DNA of 64,000 nucleotides from Planctomycetota bacterium. Lineage in GTDB: Bacteria > Planctomycetota > UBA1135 > UBA2386. The position numbers were made by a program, and so were the translations under genes. Under the pieces are notes generated by a model. That model did not search any database. It was not told where the DNA came from and saw only the letters and a list, made by a program, of their open reading frames with translations. The stretch is taken from contig JACKIC010000010.1 in NCBI GenBank assembly GCA_020638655.1, forward strand, positions 90,604 through 154,603. The letters run 5' to 3'. Shown here in pieces: positions 51,405 to 60,796 of the stretch; within the stretch, counting starts at the first letter, position 1, and each line of letters begins with the position of its first letter.

Positions 51405-52367
51405 GTGACCGCTGCCATCACTCCGCTGACGCAACGTTGGTCGACGCTCTCCTGGACCGCCGAAGAGCTGCTGGCGCGCGACTCCTGGCGCGGGACCCTG
51501 CCCGCGGACGTCGCGGCCGAGTTCGTGGCGTTCGTGGCGCGGCGTCCCGGGCTGACCGAAGCGACGTTCGTCCACGACCCGTGCGAGCTGCCGCGCATGG
51601 CGGCGTTCGGCGCCCGGGTGCGCGAGTCGCTGCTGACCGGCGACGGCCTGTTCTGGCTGCGCGACGTCGGCGCGCTCGGGCTCGCTGCCGAGCACCTGCG
51701 CTGCCTGTTCGTGGCGATGGGCTGCGCGCTGGGCGCGCCGATGCTGCAGTACGGTCGCCTCTACCCGGTGTTCGACCGCGGCGCGTCGTACACCACGCAG
51801 GCCGTGCCGGTCTCGATGACCAACGCGGACACGTGCTTTCACACCGACAGCAGCTCGGTCGGCGTCGTGCCGGACTTCGTCGGGCTGCTCTGCGAGCAAC
51901 CCAGCGACCGCGGCGGCGACAGCCTCGTGAGCAACGCGCTGACCGTGCACGAGGTGCTGCAGCGGCTGCACCCGCAGGCGCTCGAGGTGCTGCGGCAGCC
52001 GCGCATCAGGGACGTGGTCACGCCTGGCACCGAGAAGACGATCGAGAACCTGCTGCGCAACCGGTTCCCGGTGTTCGCGGACTCGATCGGGCCGGGCGGC
52101 GTGCTGTTCCGCTACATGCGCTACTGGATCGAGGTCGGCCAGCAGAAGGCCGGGCAGCCGCTCGACGCCGAGCAGTTGCGCGCGCTCGACCTGCTCGACG
52201 AGCTGTTGCAGCAGCCCGAGCACTGCGTGCGGTTCCGGCTCGAGGCCGGCGACGTGTTCTGGGTCAACAACCGGCTCCTCGCGCACAACCGCACCGCCTA
52301 CACCGACACGCCCGAGAACCAACGCCGGCTGCAGCGCATGTGGATCCAGGCGCCGGTGTCGGCCTGA
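51405..52367 (+). CDS. TauD/TfdA-family Fe(II)/2-oxoglutarate dioxygenase
   Basis: 320 residues from a GTG with GGAGG seven bases upstream. The facial triad is His146-Thr-Asp148 (CFHTDSSS) and distal His294 (RLLAHNRTAY), with Arg311 (RMWI) placed to bind 2-oxoglutarate. Because Asp148 is present, hydroxylation or desaturation is expected, not halogenation (halogenases have Gly there). The family acts on small amines, amino acids and sulfonates. Third gene of the HDO/methyltransferase/dioxygenase operon. Confidence 0.88.
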   Translation: MTAAITPLTQRWSTLSWTAEELLARDSWRGTLPADVAAEFVAFVARRPGLTEATFVHDPCELPRMAAFGARVRESLLTGDGLFWLRDVGALGLAAEHLRCLFVAMGCALGAPMLQYGRLYPVFDRGASYTTQAVPVSMTNADTCFHTDSSSVGVVPDFVGLLCEQPSDRGGDSLVSNALTVHEVLQRLHPQALEVLRQPRIRDVVTPGTEKTIENLLRNRFPVFADSIGPGGVLFRYMRYWIEVGQQKAGQPLDAEQLRALDLLDELLQQPEHCVRFRLEAGDVFWVNNRLLAHNRTAYTDTPENQRRLQRMWIQAPVSA

Positions 52368-52420
52368 GCCCCCGGACGGCGTCGAACGCTCGGTGCCACG
52401 GCGTTGTCCGCGTCGCTCTG

Positions 52421-52465
52421 GTGCGCATGAGACGATCGTCGACTTGGGTTGATGGAGATGCGCAC
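52421..52465. promoter_or_regulatory. Inverted repeat upstream of the H-NOX gene
   Basis: GTGCGCAT (52421-52428) and ATGCGCAC (52458-52465) are perfect eight-base inverted copies separated by 29 bases, in the 139-base gap before the H-NOX gene. It could be an operator, an mRNA stem-loop or a weak terminator of the preceding operon. Confidence 0.35.
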
Positions 52466-52506
52466 TCGAGCCGATAGGACGATTCCCGGAGGGAGGACGC
52501 CCGAAA

Positions 52507-53046
52507 ATGTACGGACTGGTGAATCGCGCCATCGAAGGTCTCGTCTGCGAGAAGTTCGGCAAGGAGAGCTGGCAGAACATCTGTCGGCGCGCTGGCCTCG
52601 GTGATCCCAGCTTCCTCGCCATGGAAGCCTATGACGACGCCATCACCTACTCGTTGGTGGGCGCGGCGTCCGCCGAGCTCGGGCTCGATCCGGCGGCGAT
52701 CCTCGAGGCGTTCGGCACCTACTGGACCTCGTACACGATCGAAGAGGGCTACGGCGATCTGCTGTCGATGATGGGCAACACGCTCGAGGACTTCCTCGAC
52801 AACCTCGATTCGATGCACACCCGCGTCGGCGGGACGATGCCCGAACTGGTGCCGCCGAGCTTCGATCGCGAACCGCAGCCGGACGGCTCGAGCATCCTGC
52901 ACTACCGCTCCGAGCGCGAGGGGCTCGCGCCGATGGTGCTCGGGCTGCTCAAGGGACTGGCCCAACGCTTCGACGTGAAGATCCACATCGAGCAGCTCGA
53001 ACCCGCGGGCAAGGGCCACGAGCGCTTCATGGTGCGACGAGCCTGA
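52507..53046 (+). CDS. H-NOX heme nitric-oxide sensor protein
   Basis: 179 residues. The proximal heme ligand is His104 in SMHTRVGG, and the heme-propionate YxSxR motif is Tyr133, Ser135, Arg137. The position equivalent to the distal Tyr of oxygen-binding H-NOX proteins is Pro142, so this should be an NO-type sensor. A ribosome site (GGAGG) precedes the ATG. Five bases separate it from the hybrid kinase gene, the classical H-NOX/kinase arrangement, where NO binding changes kinase activity. Confidence 0.92.
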   Translation: MYGLVNRAIEGLVCEKFGKESWQNICRRAGLGDPSFLAMEAYDDAITYSLVGAASAELGLDPAAILEAFGTYWTSYTIEEGYGDLLSMMGNTLEDFLDNLDSMHTRVGGTMPELVPPSFDREPQPDGSSILHYRSEREGLAPMVLGLLKGLAQRFDVKIHIEQLEPAGKGHERFMVRRA

Positions 53047-53051
53047 ACGAC

Positions 53052-54695
<1,644 letters not shown>

Positions 54696-54762
54696 TCGAC
54701 GGCGCTCGGGAGGGCTTTGGCCCTTGCGTTGCCGCGCGGCAGCGACGAGCTTGGCGGCCCGG

Positions 54763-55239
54763 ATGACGCTCACGATCGAGCTCTCACGTGTCTCGCCCAC
54801 TCGGCATCGCATGCAGCTGCGGCGCGCCGACGGCTCGTGCGAGTCGTTCGAGCTCGAGACGCGCAGCTGTCTGCTGCACGACCTCGTGCACTTCGCGGTC
54901 GAGTCCGAGGCGGGCTTGCGCGCTTCGTTCTACGGGCGGCTCGCGCGCGGCGCGTCCTACGAGTCCCTCGCGGCGGTCGACATCGCTGCCGCCGACAGCG
55001 GGGAGCTGGCGCAGGTCGAACAGGTCGTCGGGCCGCTGCAGTCCGGCTGGCGCCGCGGCGCGGACCCGTCGGCGGTGTTCGATCGCATGCGCAGCTACTT
55101 CGCCGAGCTCGGTCAGACCGGCCCGGCGTGGCTGGACGAGGGCCTCGTGCAGCGCGTGTGGAGCCGGTTGCGCCAGCTCGAGGGGCACTGGCGTGCGACG
55201 CCGTTCGGCGAGGTGATGCAGTTGACGTTCTTGTCCTAA
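54763..55239 (+). CDS. Conserved-looking hypothetical protein
   Basis: 158 residues from MTLTIELSRV. The N-terminal beta segment (RHRMQLRRADGSCESFEL) and LLHDLVHFAVESEAGL resemble a recurrent small protein family of unknown function with an HDLxHxxVE-type motif. Alpha-helical afterwards. No signal peptide or membrane segment. It lies 67 bases after the hybrid kinase and its end overlaps the convergent DoxX-like gene by four bases. Confidence 0.75.
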   Translation: MTLTIELSRVSPTRHRMQLRRADGSCESFELETRSCLLHDLVHFAVESEAGLRASFYGRLARGASYESLAAVDIAAADSGELAQVEQVVGPLQSGWRRGADPSAVFDRMRSYFAELGQTGPAWLDEGLVQRVWSRLRQLEGHWRATPFGEVMQLTFLS

Positions 55240-55628
55240 CGACTGCGCTGCACGAGGCCCCAGAACGCCTTGCGCTCGACCAGGAGCAGGAACAGGGCGA
55301 GCGCGCAGAGGGTCAGCAGGATCGGATCGGCGACGCCGTCCTGGGCGACGAAGACGTGGAACGCGAGGATGTTGACGAGGATCGGGCCGAGCACGAGCAG
55401 GCCGAGGTTGCGGGTCCTCGGCACGGCTACGAGCAGGCCGCCGACCACCTCGAGCACCTTGACGAAGGTCAGGTAGCCGGTCGGTCCGAACGCCGCGAAG
55501 AAGTGCGCCGTGGTCGAGCCCTCGGGCGGTGGCTCGGGCGTCGGCCCCAGGCCGAGCAGGACCATCAGGCCGAAGGCGACGAACAGCAGGCCCAACACGG
55601 CGCCGGCGACGGTGGGGAGGTGCTTCAT
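55236..55628 (-). CDS. DoxX-like membrane protein
   Basis: 130 residues with four hydrophobic helices: VAGAVLGLLFVAFGLMVLLGLG, YLTFVKVLEVVGGLLVAV, LGLLVLGPILVNILAFHVFVA and ILLTLCALALFLLLV. Length and layout fit the DoxX/SURF4-like family, often linked to redox or quinone chemistry. Convergent with the gene at 54763, with a four-base overlap. Confidence 0.78.
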   Translation of the reverse strand: MKHLPTVAGAVLGLLFVAFGLMVLLGLGPTPEPPPEGSTTAHFFAAFGPTGYLTFVKVLEVVGGLLVAVPRTRNLGLLVLGPILVNILAFHVFVAQDGVADPILLTLCALALFLLLVERKAFWGLVQRSR

Positions 55629-55680
55629 GCCGTCCTGCGTACCGCCGCGGCGCGCGCGTTGCCACCGCGGCGCCGCGGAC

Positions 55681-57405
55681 TCAGCGACAGTGTTCGAGCG
55701 CGAGCAGCGCGTAGCAGGTGCAGAGCATCTCGTCGCTCTCCATCCAGCGGCCGCTCTGGCCGTTGAGCCAGGTGCCGTCGTCGCGCTGCGTCTTCTCGAG
55801 CTGCTGTCGCAGCGCGGGCGCCCAGGCGATCTCGGCGCGGTGTTCGCCGTCGCCGACGACCAGCGTGCGGATGCCGCACTGATCGAGCGCCTGCGCCATC
55901 AGCAGGTAGTAGTAGAACAGGCCCTGGTAGGCCGCGCCCTCGCCGAGCGCCGGGTCGGCCCCGGGGTTCTGCTGCAGGGTCCAATGGTCCTGCAGCCAGG
56001 AGACCGCGGCGCGCAGGCGCGCGTCGTCGTTGGGCAGGCCCGCGAGCGAGTATGCCTTGAGCAGCGCGTAGGTCATCGAGCCGTAGCTGCGCGCCACGAT
56101 CTTGCCGTCTGGCCGCACCACGTAGCCCGCGGACGAGTTGCCCGGGTAGTAACAAGCGCCGCCGTCGTCGCCGGAGACCGCCTCACGCAGGGTCTCGGGG
56201 TGCTCGGGATCGGGGATCACGCCGACGAAGTCGTTGGTCTTGGTCAGGTTCTGGGTGCGCTGCAAGAACACCAGGGCCTTCTGGAACGCCTCGTGGTCGG
56301 CGGGCAAGCCGGTCGCGCGCAACGCCTGCAGCGAGAAGTGCAGGTTGCTGAGGTCGCCGCGCTGTTGGCCGCCGTAGCCGATCGCGCCGTAGTCGCGATC
56401 GCTGCGCTGGTAGCCGTCGCCCTCGGCGTGCTGGAACGCGAGCAGCGCGCGCTGCGCCTTCTGCAGCGCCGCCGCTGCGGCGGGATCAACCGCCTTCGAC
56501 AGCGCGCCGACCGCGACGCAGGTGGTGTAGTTCTGCAGTTCCTCGCCCCAGGTGCCGTCCTCGTTCTGGTGCGCGAGCAGCCAGCGCTGTCCGGCCTCGA
56601 TCGCGGCCTGCTCGGCGGCGGTGCGGCTGGCGCGCGGCTTGCTCTGCAGGGCCATCAGCCCGAAGCCCGTGAACGGCAGGCTGGGCTCGTTCCTGGCGCG
56701 GAACACGCCGCCCTGCTGTCGCCCCATCAGCCAATCGACGCCGCGCTGCTGCGCCGCGGAGAACGTCGCGGCCGGGTTGTCGTCGGCGGTGTCGCGCGGG
56801 AGCGTCGCCACCTGGCATGCGACCAGCTGCACGAGCGCGTCGACGGCTTCGCCGCGCGTCGCCGCGGAGGGGCGGCTGAGCCAGCGGCGGCAGACGTCGC
56901 GCGCGGCGGCGCCGGCCTCCGCTGCATCCTCGGCGCGGATCGCCGCGACCATGGCCACGAACGGGTCCTGAGCGCCGCCGTGCTGGCTGAGCCAGGCGCC
57001 CGCTGGCGCGGTCGCGTCACGCTGGCTGGCGCCGCCGATCGCGTCGAGGCCGCTGATCGCCCACGCGGTCCCGGTCGCGTCGCCGAAGCTGCCGTCGTCG
57101 CGTTGCTGGCTGCGCAGGAACTCGACGGTCGGGCGCACCACGGGCCCGTCGCCGATGTGATACCGGCGGTGACAACGGGCCATGGCCGTGAGCACCTTGC
57201 CGGCGCCGGCCACGTCGTTGGCGAGCGACGACGACGGTTCGTTCGCGATGCAGACGCGCAGGGCCGCGATCGTGGCGTCGATGTCGTGGCGGAAGATCGT
57301 CCCGGGCTTGGGGGCCTTCGCCTGCTGCTGGGCCGCGAGCGGCGCCAGCAGGCAGAGCAGGGCGGCGAGGTGGTGGCGCATGCGGGTGCGGATGGTGGGG
57401 TTCAT
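55681..57405 (-). CDS. Secreted terpenoid-cyclase/prenyltransferase-type repeat protein
   Basis: 574 residues from MNPTIRTRMRHH; an ATG eight codons later is an alternative. Signal peptide to about residue 25. Repeats of the alpha-alpha toroid type are visible: SQQRDDGSFGD, HQNEDGTWGEE, a DYGAIGYGGQQRGDLSN segment and KTQRDDGTWLNG. This QxxDGxW-like motif is shared with squalene cyclases and alpha-2-macroglobulin-like folds. The DxDD cyclase acid is not seen, so it is probably a binding or structural protein rather than a cyclase. Confidence 0.8.
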   Translation of the reverse strand: MNPTIRTRMRHHLAALLCLLAPLAAQQQAKAPKPGTIFRHDIDATIAALRVCIANEPSSSLANDVAGAGKVLTAMARCHRRYHIGDGPVVRPTVEFLRSQQRDDGSFGDATGTAWAISGLDAIGGASQRDATAPAGAWLSQHGGAQDPFVAMVAAIRAEDAAEAGAAARDVCRRWLSRPSAATRGEAVDALVQLVACQVATLPRDTADDNPAATFSAAQQRGVDWLMGRQQGGVFRARNEPSLPFTGFGLMALQSKPRASRTAAEQAAIEAGQRWLLAHQNEDGTWGEELQNYTTCVAVGALSKAVDPAAAAALQKAQRALLAFQHAEGDGYQRSDRDYGAIGYGGQQRGDLSNLHFSLQALRATGLPADHEAFQKALVFLQRTQNLTKTNDFVGVIPDPEHPETLREAVSGDDGGACYYPGNSSAGYVVRPDGKIVARSYGSMTYALLKAYSLAGLPNDDARLRAAVSWLQDHWTLQQNPGADPALGEGAAYQGLFYYYLLMAQALDQCGIRTLVVGDGEHRAEIAWAPALRQQLEKTQRDDGTWLNGQSGRWMESDEMLCTCYALLALEHCR

Positions 57406-57415
57406 GCCTGGAGCC

Positions 57416-59296
57416 TCAGAACACGATCGGCGCGACCGACGTCGACAACCACGGCTGGCGCTGCGGCTCGAGCACGAGGTTCTGGAAGTGCAGCTGCAGG
57501 CCGACGAACGCGGCGTTGTTGGGCACGGTGAAGTCCATGTCCAGGAGGCCGTCGGCGTCGATCAGCTGCGGCCACACGTTGGCCACGGCCGTCGTCGGGT
57601 CGATGTAGACGACGCCGTCGACCGCGGGGCGGACGTCGAGGTAGCCGGGCAGCAGGCCGATCAGCGAGAACAACAGGCTGCCGGGCGCGCCGACCTGGTG
57701 CATGTGGATCGTCTGGCCGAGGTTGATCGCCTGCGTGAACTCGGGGTAGCGGCCCATGTAGGAGAACGAGCCCTGCACGCAGTAGACGCTGAGCTGATCG
57801 GCGCCGTGCACGATCGCGGCGATCGAGCTGGCGACGTCGATCGAGGTCGTCGCGCCGGCGAACGTCAGCGGATACCACTCGCCCGAGGGCTGGCCGAAGC
57901 CGTGCGCCGTCTGGCCGTCGTAGACGACGACCGTGTGGCGCGAGATGTCGACGGTCCATGGCGACGGCCCGGTGACCGTCGCCCAGCGGCCCAGGCGCGC
58001 GTCGAACACGTGCGCGGTCTCGCCGAAGCCGTCGAGCGCCACGAACGTGGCCGAGTTGGACGGCGCCTGGTAGATGCCGATGGTGCTGGTCGGCAACGAC
58101 ACCCATTCCCCGGTGCGCGCCGACATGCCGCAGTAGCCCGTGCTGTCACCGAGCACGACCGCGCTGCGCACGACGCTGAAGCTCAGCGGCGCGCTGACGG
58201 GTGCCAGCGACCACACGTTCTTGATCGGGCTGTAGCCGTAGACTTGCGTGGCGTCGGCGGCGTAGCCGACGTCGTCGTTGCTGCCCAGGCCGTACGCGCC
58301 GACCAGCGTCGGGCCGAACGAGGTGGTGATCGCCGAGAACGGCGTGACCTGGTTGCCCTCGTCGACGAACGCCAGGTGGTAGTCGAAGGAAAGCGTGGCG
58401 TTGCTCGCGGGCATCGTCACGAACTGGCCGCGGCCGGCCCCGTAGCAGACGACGTTGCCGCCATCGACGAAGCCGGCGATGCCCTCGGCGCCGTCGATCG
58501 ACGTGATCGGCGCGGCCGCGGTGTAGCTCGCCATGGTCCCCGACAGCCCCGAGTAGGCCCAGACCTGGTTGCCGGCCCACATCATCGCGAACTCGTCCTT
58601 CTGGAAGGTGCCGGTCGCGCCCGGGACGTTTTGCACGCCCCAGGTGTTCTGTTGCGCCGAGAAGGCGCGCAGCACGCCGGGGCTGTTGGCGGTGCCGACC
58701 TCGGCTTCGCGGACCAGGCTCAGCGTCGCCGCGGCGTCGGCCGCGACCGGGACGAAGGTGCCGTGGTGGGCGCTGACCCCGTAGGCGGTGGTGCCGTCGA
58801 GCAGCAGGCCGCACAGGCGGCTGACCGCGATGGTGGGGTTGGGCTGCGACAGCGTCTGCATCTCCCACTTGCCGTGGAACGCGCCGAACGAGTAGGCCTG
58901 CGTGCCGTCGGCGACGATCGTGGTCCACGACGAGCTCGCCGAGCCGCTGACCACGGTCGCGGTGGCGCTGACGGTGATCGTCTCGAGCGTGTCGATGTGC
59001 GTCGCCAGGCCGTGCAGCGTCGTGCCGTCGCGCACGATGAAGTAGTCGTTGGCCTGGAACACCGTGGCGCCCGGGCCGACGGGCACCACGGTCCAGCGCT
59101 TGGTCACGCCGGAGTAGAGGTGCACGGCGCCGGGGCTGGTGTAGCTCACCGTCGTGCCGATCGCGTTCAGACCCGACGAGCCCGCGGGCATCGTCACGGT
59201 CGTCCACAGGGACGGGCGCTGGGCGGTGAGGGGGGCGGTGCAGAGAAGGGCGAGGGCGCCGGCGGCGGCCAGGCGCAGGGGGGTGTTGTTGGACAT
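57416..59296 (-). CDS. Large secreted beta-propeller-like protein of unknown function
   Basis: 626 residues from MSNNTPLRLAAAG. Signal peptide ends near TAQ (about residue 26). The body is beta-rich and repetitive, with recurring short units such as AYSFGAFHGKWEMQTL, VWAYSGLSGTM, VYGYSPIKNVWSLAPV and AHVFDARLGRWATVTG, which look like degenerate Kelch or propeller blades. The C-terminal 100 residues (GSLLFSLIGLLPGYLDVRP to VPNNAAFVGLQLHFQNLVLEP) resemble the end module of the other secreted proteins here. Ends 10 bases before the repeat-protein gene on the same strand. Confidence 0.8.
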   Translation of the reverse strand: MSNNTPLRLAAAGALALLCTAPLTAQRPSLWTTVTMPAGSSGLNAIGTTVSYTSPGAVHLYSGVTKRWTVVPVGPGATVFQANDYFIVRDGTTLHGLATHIDTLETITVSATATVVSGSASSSWTTIVADGTQAYSFGAFHGKWEMQTLSQPNPTIAVSRLCGLLLDGTTAYGVSAHHGTFVPVAADAAATLSLVREAEVGTANSPGVLRAFSAQQNTWGVQNVPGATGTFQKDEFAMMWAGNQVWAYSGLSGTMASYTAAAPITSIDGAEGIAGFVDGGNVVCYGAGRGQFVTMPASNATLSFDYHLAFVDEGNQVTPFSAITTSFGPTLVGAYGLGSNDDVGYAADATQVYGYSPIKNVWSLAPVSAPLSFSVVRSAVVLGDSTGYCGMSARTGEWVSLPTSTIGIYQAPSNSATFVALDGFGETAHVFDARLGRWATVTGPSPWTVDISRHTVVVYDGQTAHGFGQPSGEWYPLTFAGATTSIDVASSIAAIVHGADQLSVYCVQGSFSYMGRYPEFTQAINLGQTIHMHQVGAPGSLLFSLIGLLPGYLDVRPAVDGVVYIDPTTAVANVWPQLIDADGLLDMDFTVPNNAAFVGLQLHFQNLVLEPQRQPWLSTSVAPIVF

Positions 59297-59518
59297 CGTC
59301 GAGGGTGCGGTGCGGTCGGGCGCAAGGCCCGGGACAGCGAGTCCGCGCGCGATACCAACAAGCATGCCGCCGCGGCGGCGGTGGGTTCCCGGGGCGGCAG
59401 GCCGTCGCCTGCCGCGGCGCGTGGGCGAAGGGTGCCCAGGGTGCGCGCGCGCGTGGTCAACAACTGTCCAGGGAGGACCGTCCGGCGTGGACCGGTCCGA
59501 CCCGCGCGCGCCGGTTCC

Positions 59519-60544
59519 TCAGCGGAAGCAGTGGATCTCGACGCCGTTGCTCGCCGACAGCGTGAGGTTGCCGCCGATCACGGTGATCGGCAGCATCTGC
59601 ACGTTGGTCGTGCCGATCAGCGTCGCCGGGATCTGCCAGGTGACCGTGGCGTTGCCGGCCGCGTCGGCCGTCACCAGCGAGACGCCTTCGGCGTTCGACA
59701 GCAGCGCGCAGCCCAGCGGCAGCGGCAGCGAGATCTGCTGTGAACCCGAGGCGACGATCACCGGGCCGTTCGTGTAGCAGCCCGTGCCCAGCACGCTGAT
59801 CGTGCGCGTGTTGCCGGTGACGACGTCGAGGCCGCTGGCCTGCACGCCGTTGCAGCCCTGACCGTAGGGCGTGATGTTGCAGGTCGCCGTGAGGTTGGGC
59901 ATGAACCACACCGAGATCTCGCTGTAGCCGCGGTTGTAGAGGCTCAGATTGACGCCAGGCACGTTGCACTCGTTGTCGATGCGCACGATCTCCTGGCCGC
60001 TCGGACCGAACGTGTAGGGGATCACGAAGCTGCCCGTGTTGCCCTGCGCGTATTCGACGACGTTGTCGTTGCCGACGTCGACCGAGGCGAACGCGGTGCC
60101 GTTGGTGCCCGCGTTGGCCAGCAGCGTGATGCGGAACTCACCGGCGGTGCCCGGCGCGGCCGAGAAGGTCGCGAGCACGCTGTGCGCTCCCAGGGTCGCG
60201 CCGGTCTGGCCCGCCGACGCCGAGCTGCCGGCGAAGTCGCCGGGCACGCCGCGGCACGCGGCGTGTTCGAAGTAGTTGAGGCCGATGCCGCCCTGGTAGG
60301 ACTGCGTCGGGTAGATGCTGGTCGAGGCGAACAGCGACTTGCCGTTGGGATACTGGCTCGTCGACAGCGACACCGCGTTGGGCCAGTAACCGATCGGCTG
60401 GTTCTGGGCGACCGTGCCGAACGTGGAGACGCCGGCCGAGTCGCTGGTCAGCACCGAGATCGGCGAGGCGCTGGTCAGCGCGATGCTGGCCTGGGCGCAG
60501 AGGCCGGGGGAGAGGAGCAACAGGGCGCAGAAGGTCGGTCGCAT
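59519..60544 (-). CDS. Secreted protein of unknown function
   Basis: 341 residues, GAGG nine bases before the ATG. Signal peptide MRPTFCALLLLSPGLCAQA. A beta-rich first half (SISVLT-like start, YFEHAACRGVPGDFAG, and others) is followed by a region with cysteine pairs (ATCNITPYGQGCNGVQ, LGTGCYTNG) and a final domain ending LTLSASNGVEIHCFR. That ending is shared in outline with the genes at 60797 and 63302. Probable surface or secreted protein; no enzyme motif. Confidence 0.78.
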   Translation of the reverse strand: MRPTFCALLLLSPGLCAQASIALTSASPISVLTSDSAGVSTFGTVAQNQPIGYWPNAVSLSTSQYPNGKSLFASTSIYPTQSYQGGIGLNYFEHAACRGVPGDFAGSSASAGQTGATLGAHSVLATFSAAPGTAGEFRITLLANAGTNGTAFASVDVGNDNVVEYAQGNTGSFVIPYTFGPSGQEIVRIDNECNVPGVNLSLYNRGYSEISVWFMPNLTATCNITPYGQGCNGVQASGLDVVTGNTRTISVLGTGCYTNGPVIVASGSQQISLPLPLGCALLSNAEGVSLVTADAAGNATVTWQIPATLIGTTNVQMLPITVIGGNLTLSASNGVEIHCFR

Positions 60545-60726
60545 GTTTGCCTCGGGGTGGTGGGCGCGACGTGTCGGGTTGGGGGGGCCGGGGTCGCGCG
60601 AGCCATTGTTGGCTCCGGCTCCCGATTTCCGACGAGAATTCCCGTTGGTCGGGAATCGGCCGGGGGCACTCGCCGGTGCGGCATCCCGTTGCCGTGTGCC
60701 TGCGGTTGCAGGTGCTCGTGCCCCCT

Positions 60727-60756
60727 CCGCGACAAGAGGCGCCGCGACAAGAGGCG
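60727..60756. repeat. 15-base direct repeat
   Basis: CCGCGACAAGAGGCG occurs twice in tandem (60727-60741 and 60742-60756), between the two secreted-protein genes and just beside the hairpin at 60767-60790. Confidence 0.75.
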
Positions 60757-60766
60757 GCGGGGCGAG

Positions 60767-60790
60767 GCGCGGCCGCCGAGGCGGCCGCGC
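60767..60790. terminator. GC-rich hairpin after a secreted-protein gene
   Basis: GCGCGGCCGC (60767-60776) pairs with GCGGCCGCGC (60781-60790) around CGAG. It lies just past the stop of the minus-strand gene at 60797 and is likely its terminator. Confidence 0.55.
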
Positions 60791-60796
60791 GGGGCG

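Noticed and set aside
51405..52367. Fe(II)/2OG halogenase like BesD
   Set aside because: The triad is His-Thr-Asp; halogenases have Gly or Ala in place of that Asp to make room for the halide.
55681..57405. Functional squalene/hopene cyclase
   Set aside because: It has a signal peptide and QxxDGxW-like repeats but no DxDD catalytic motif.
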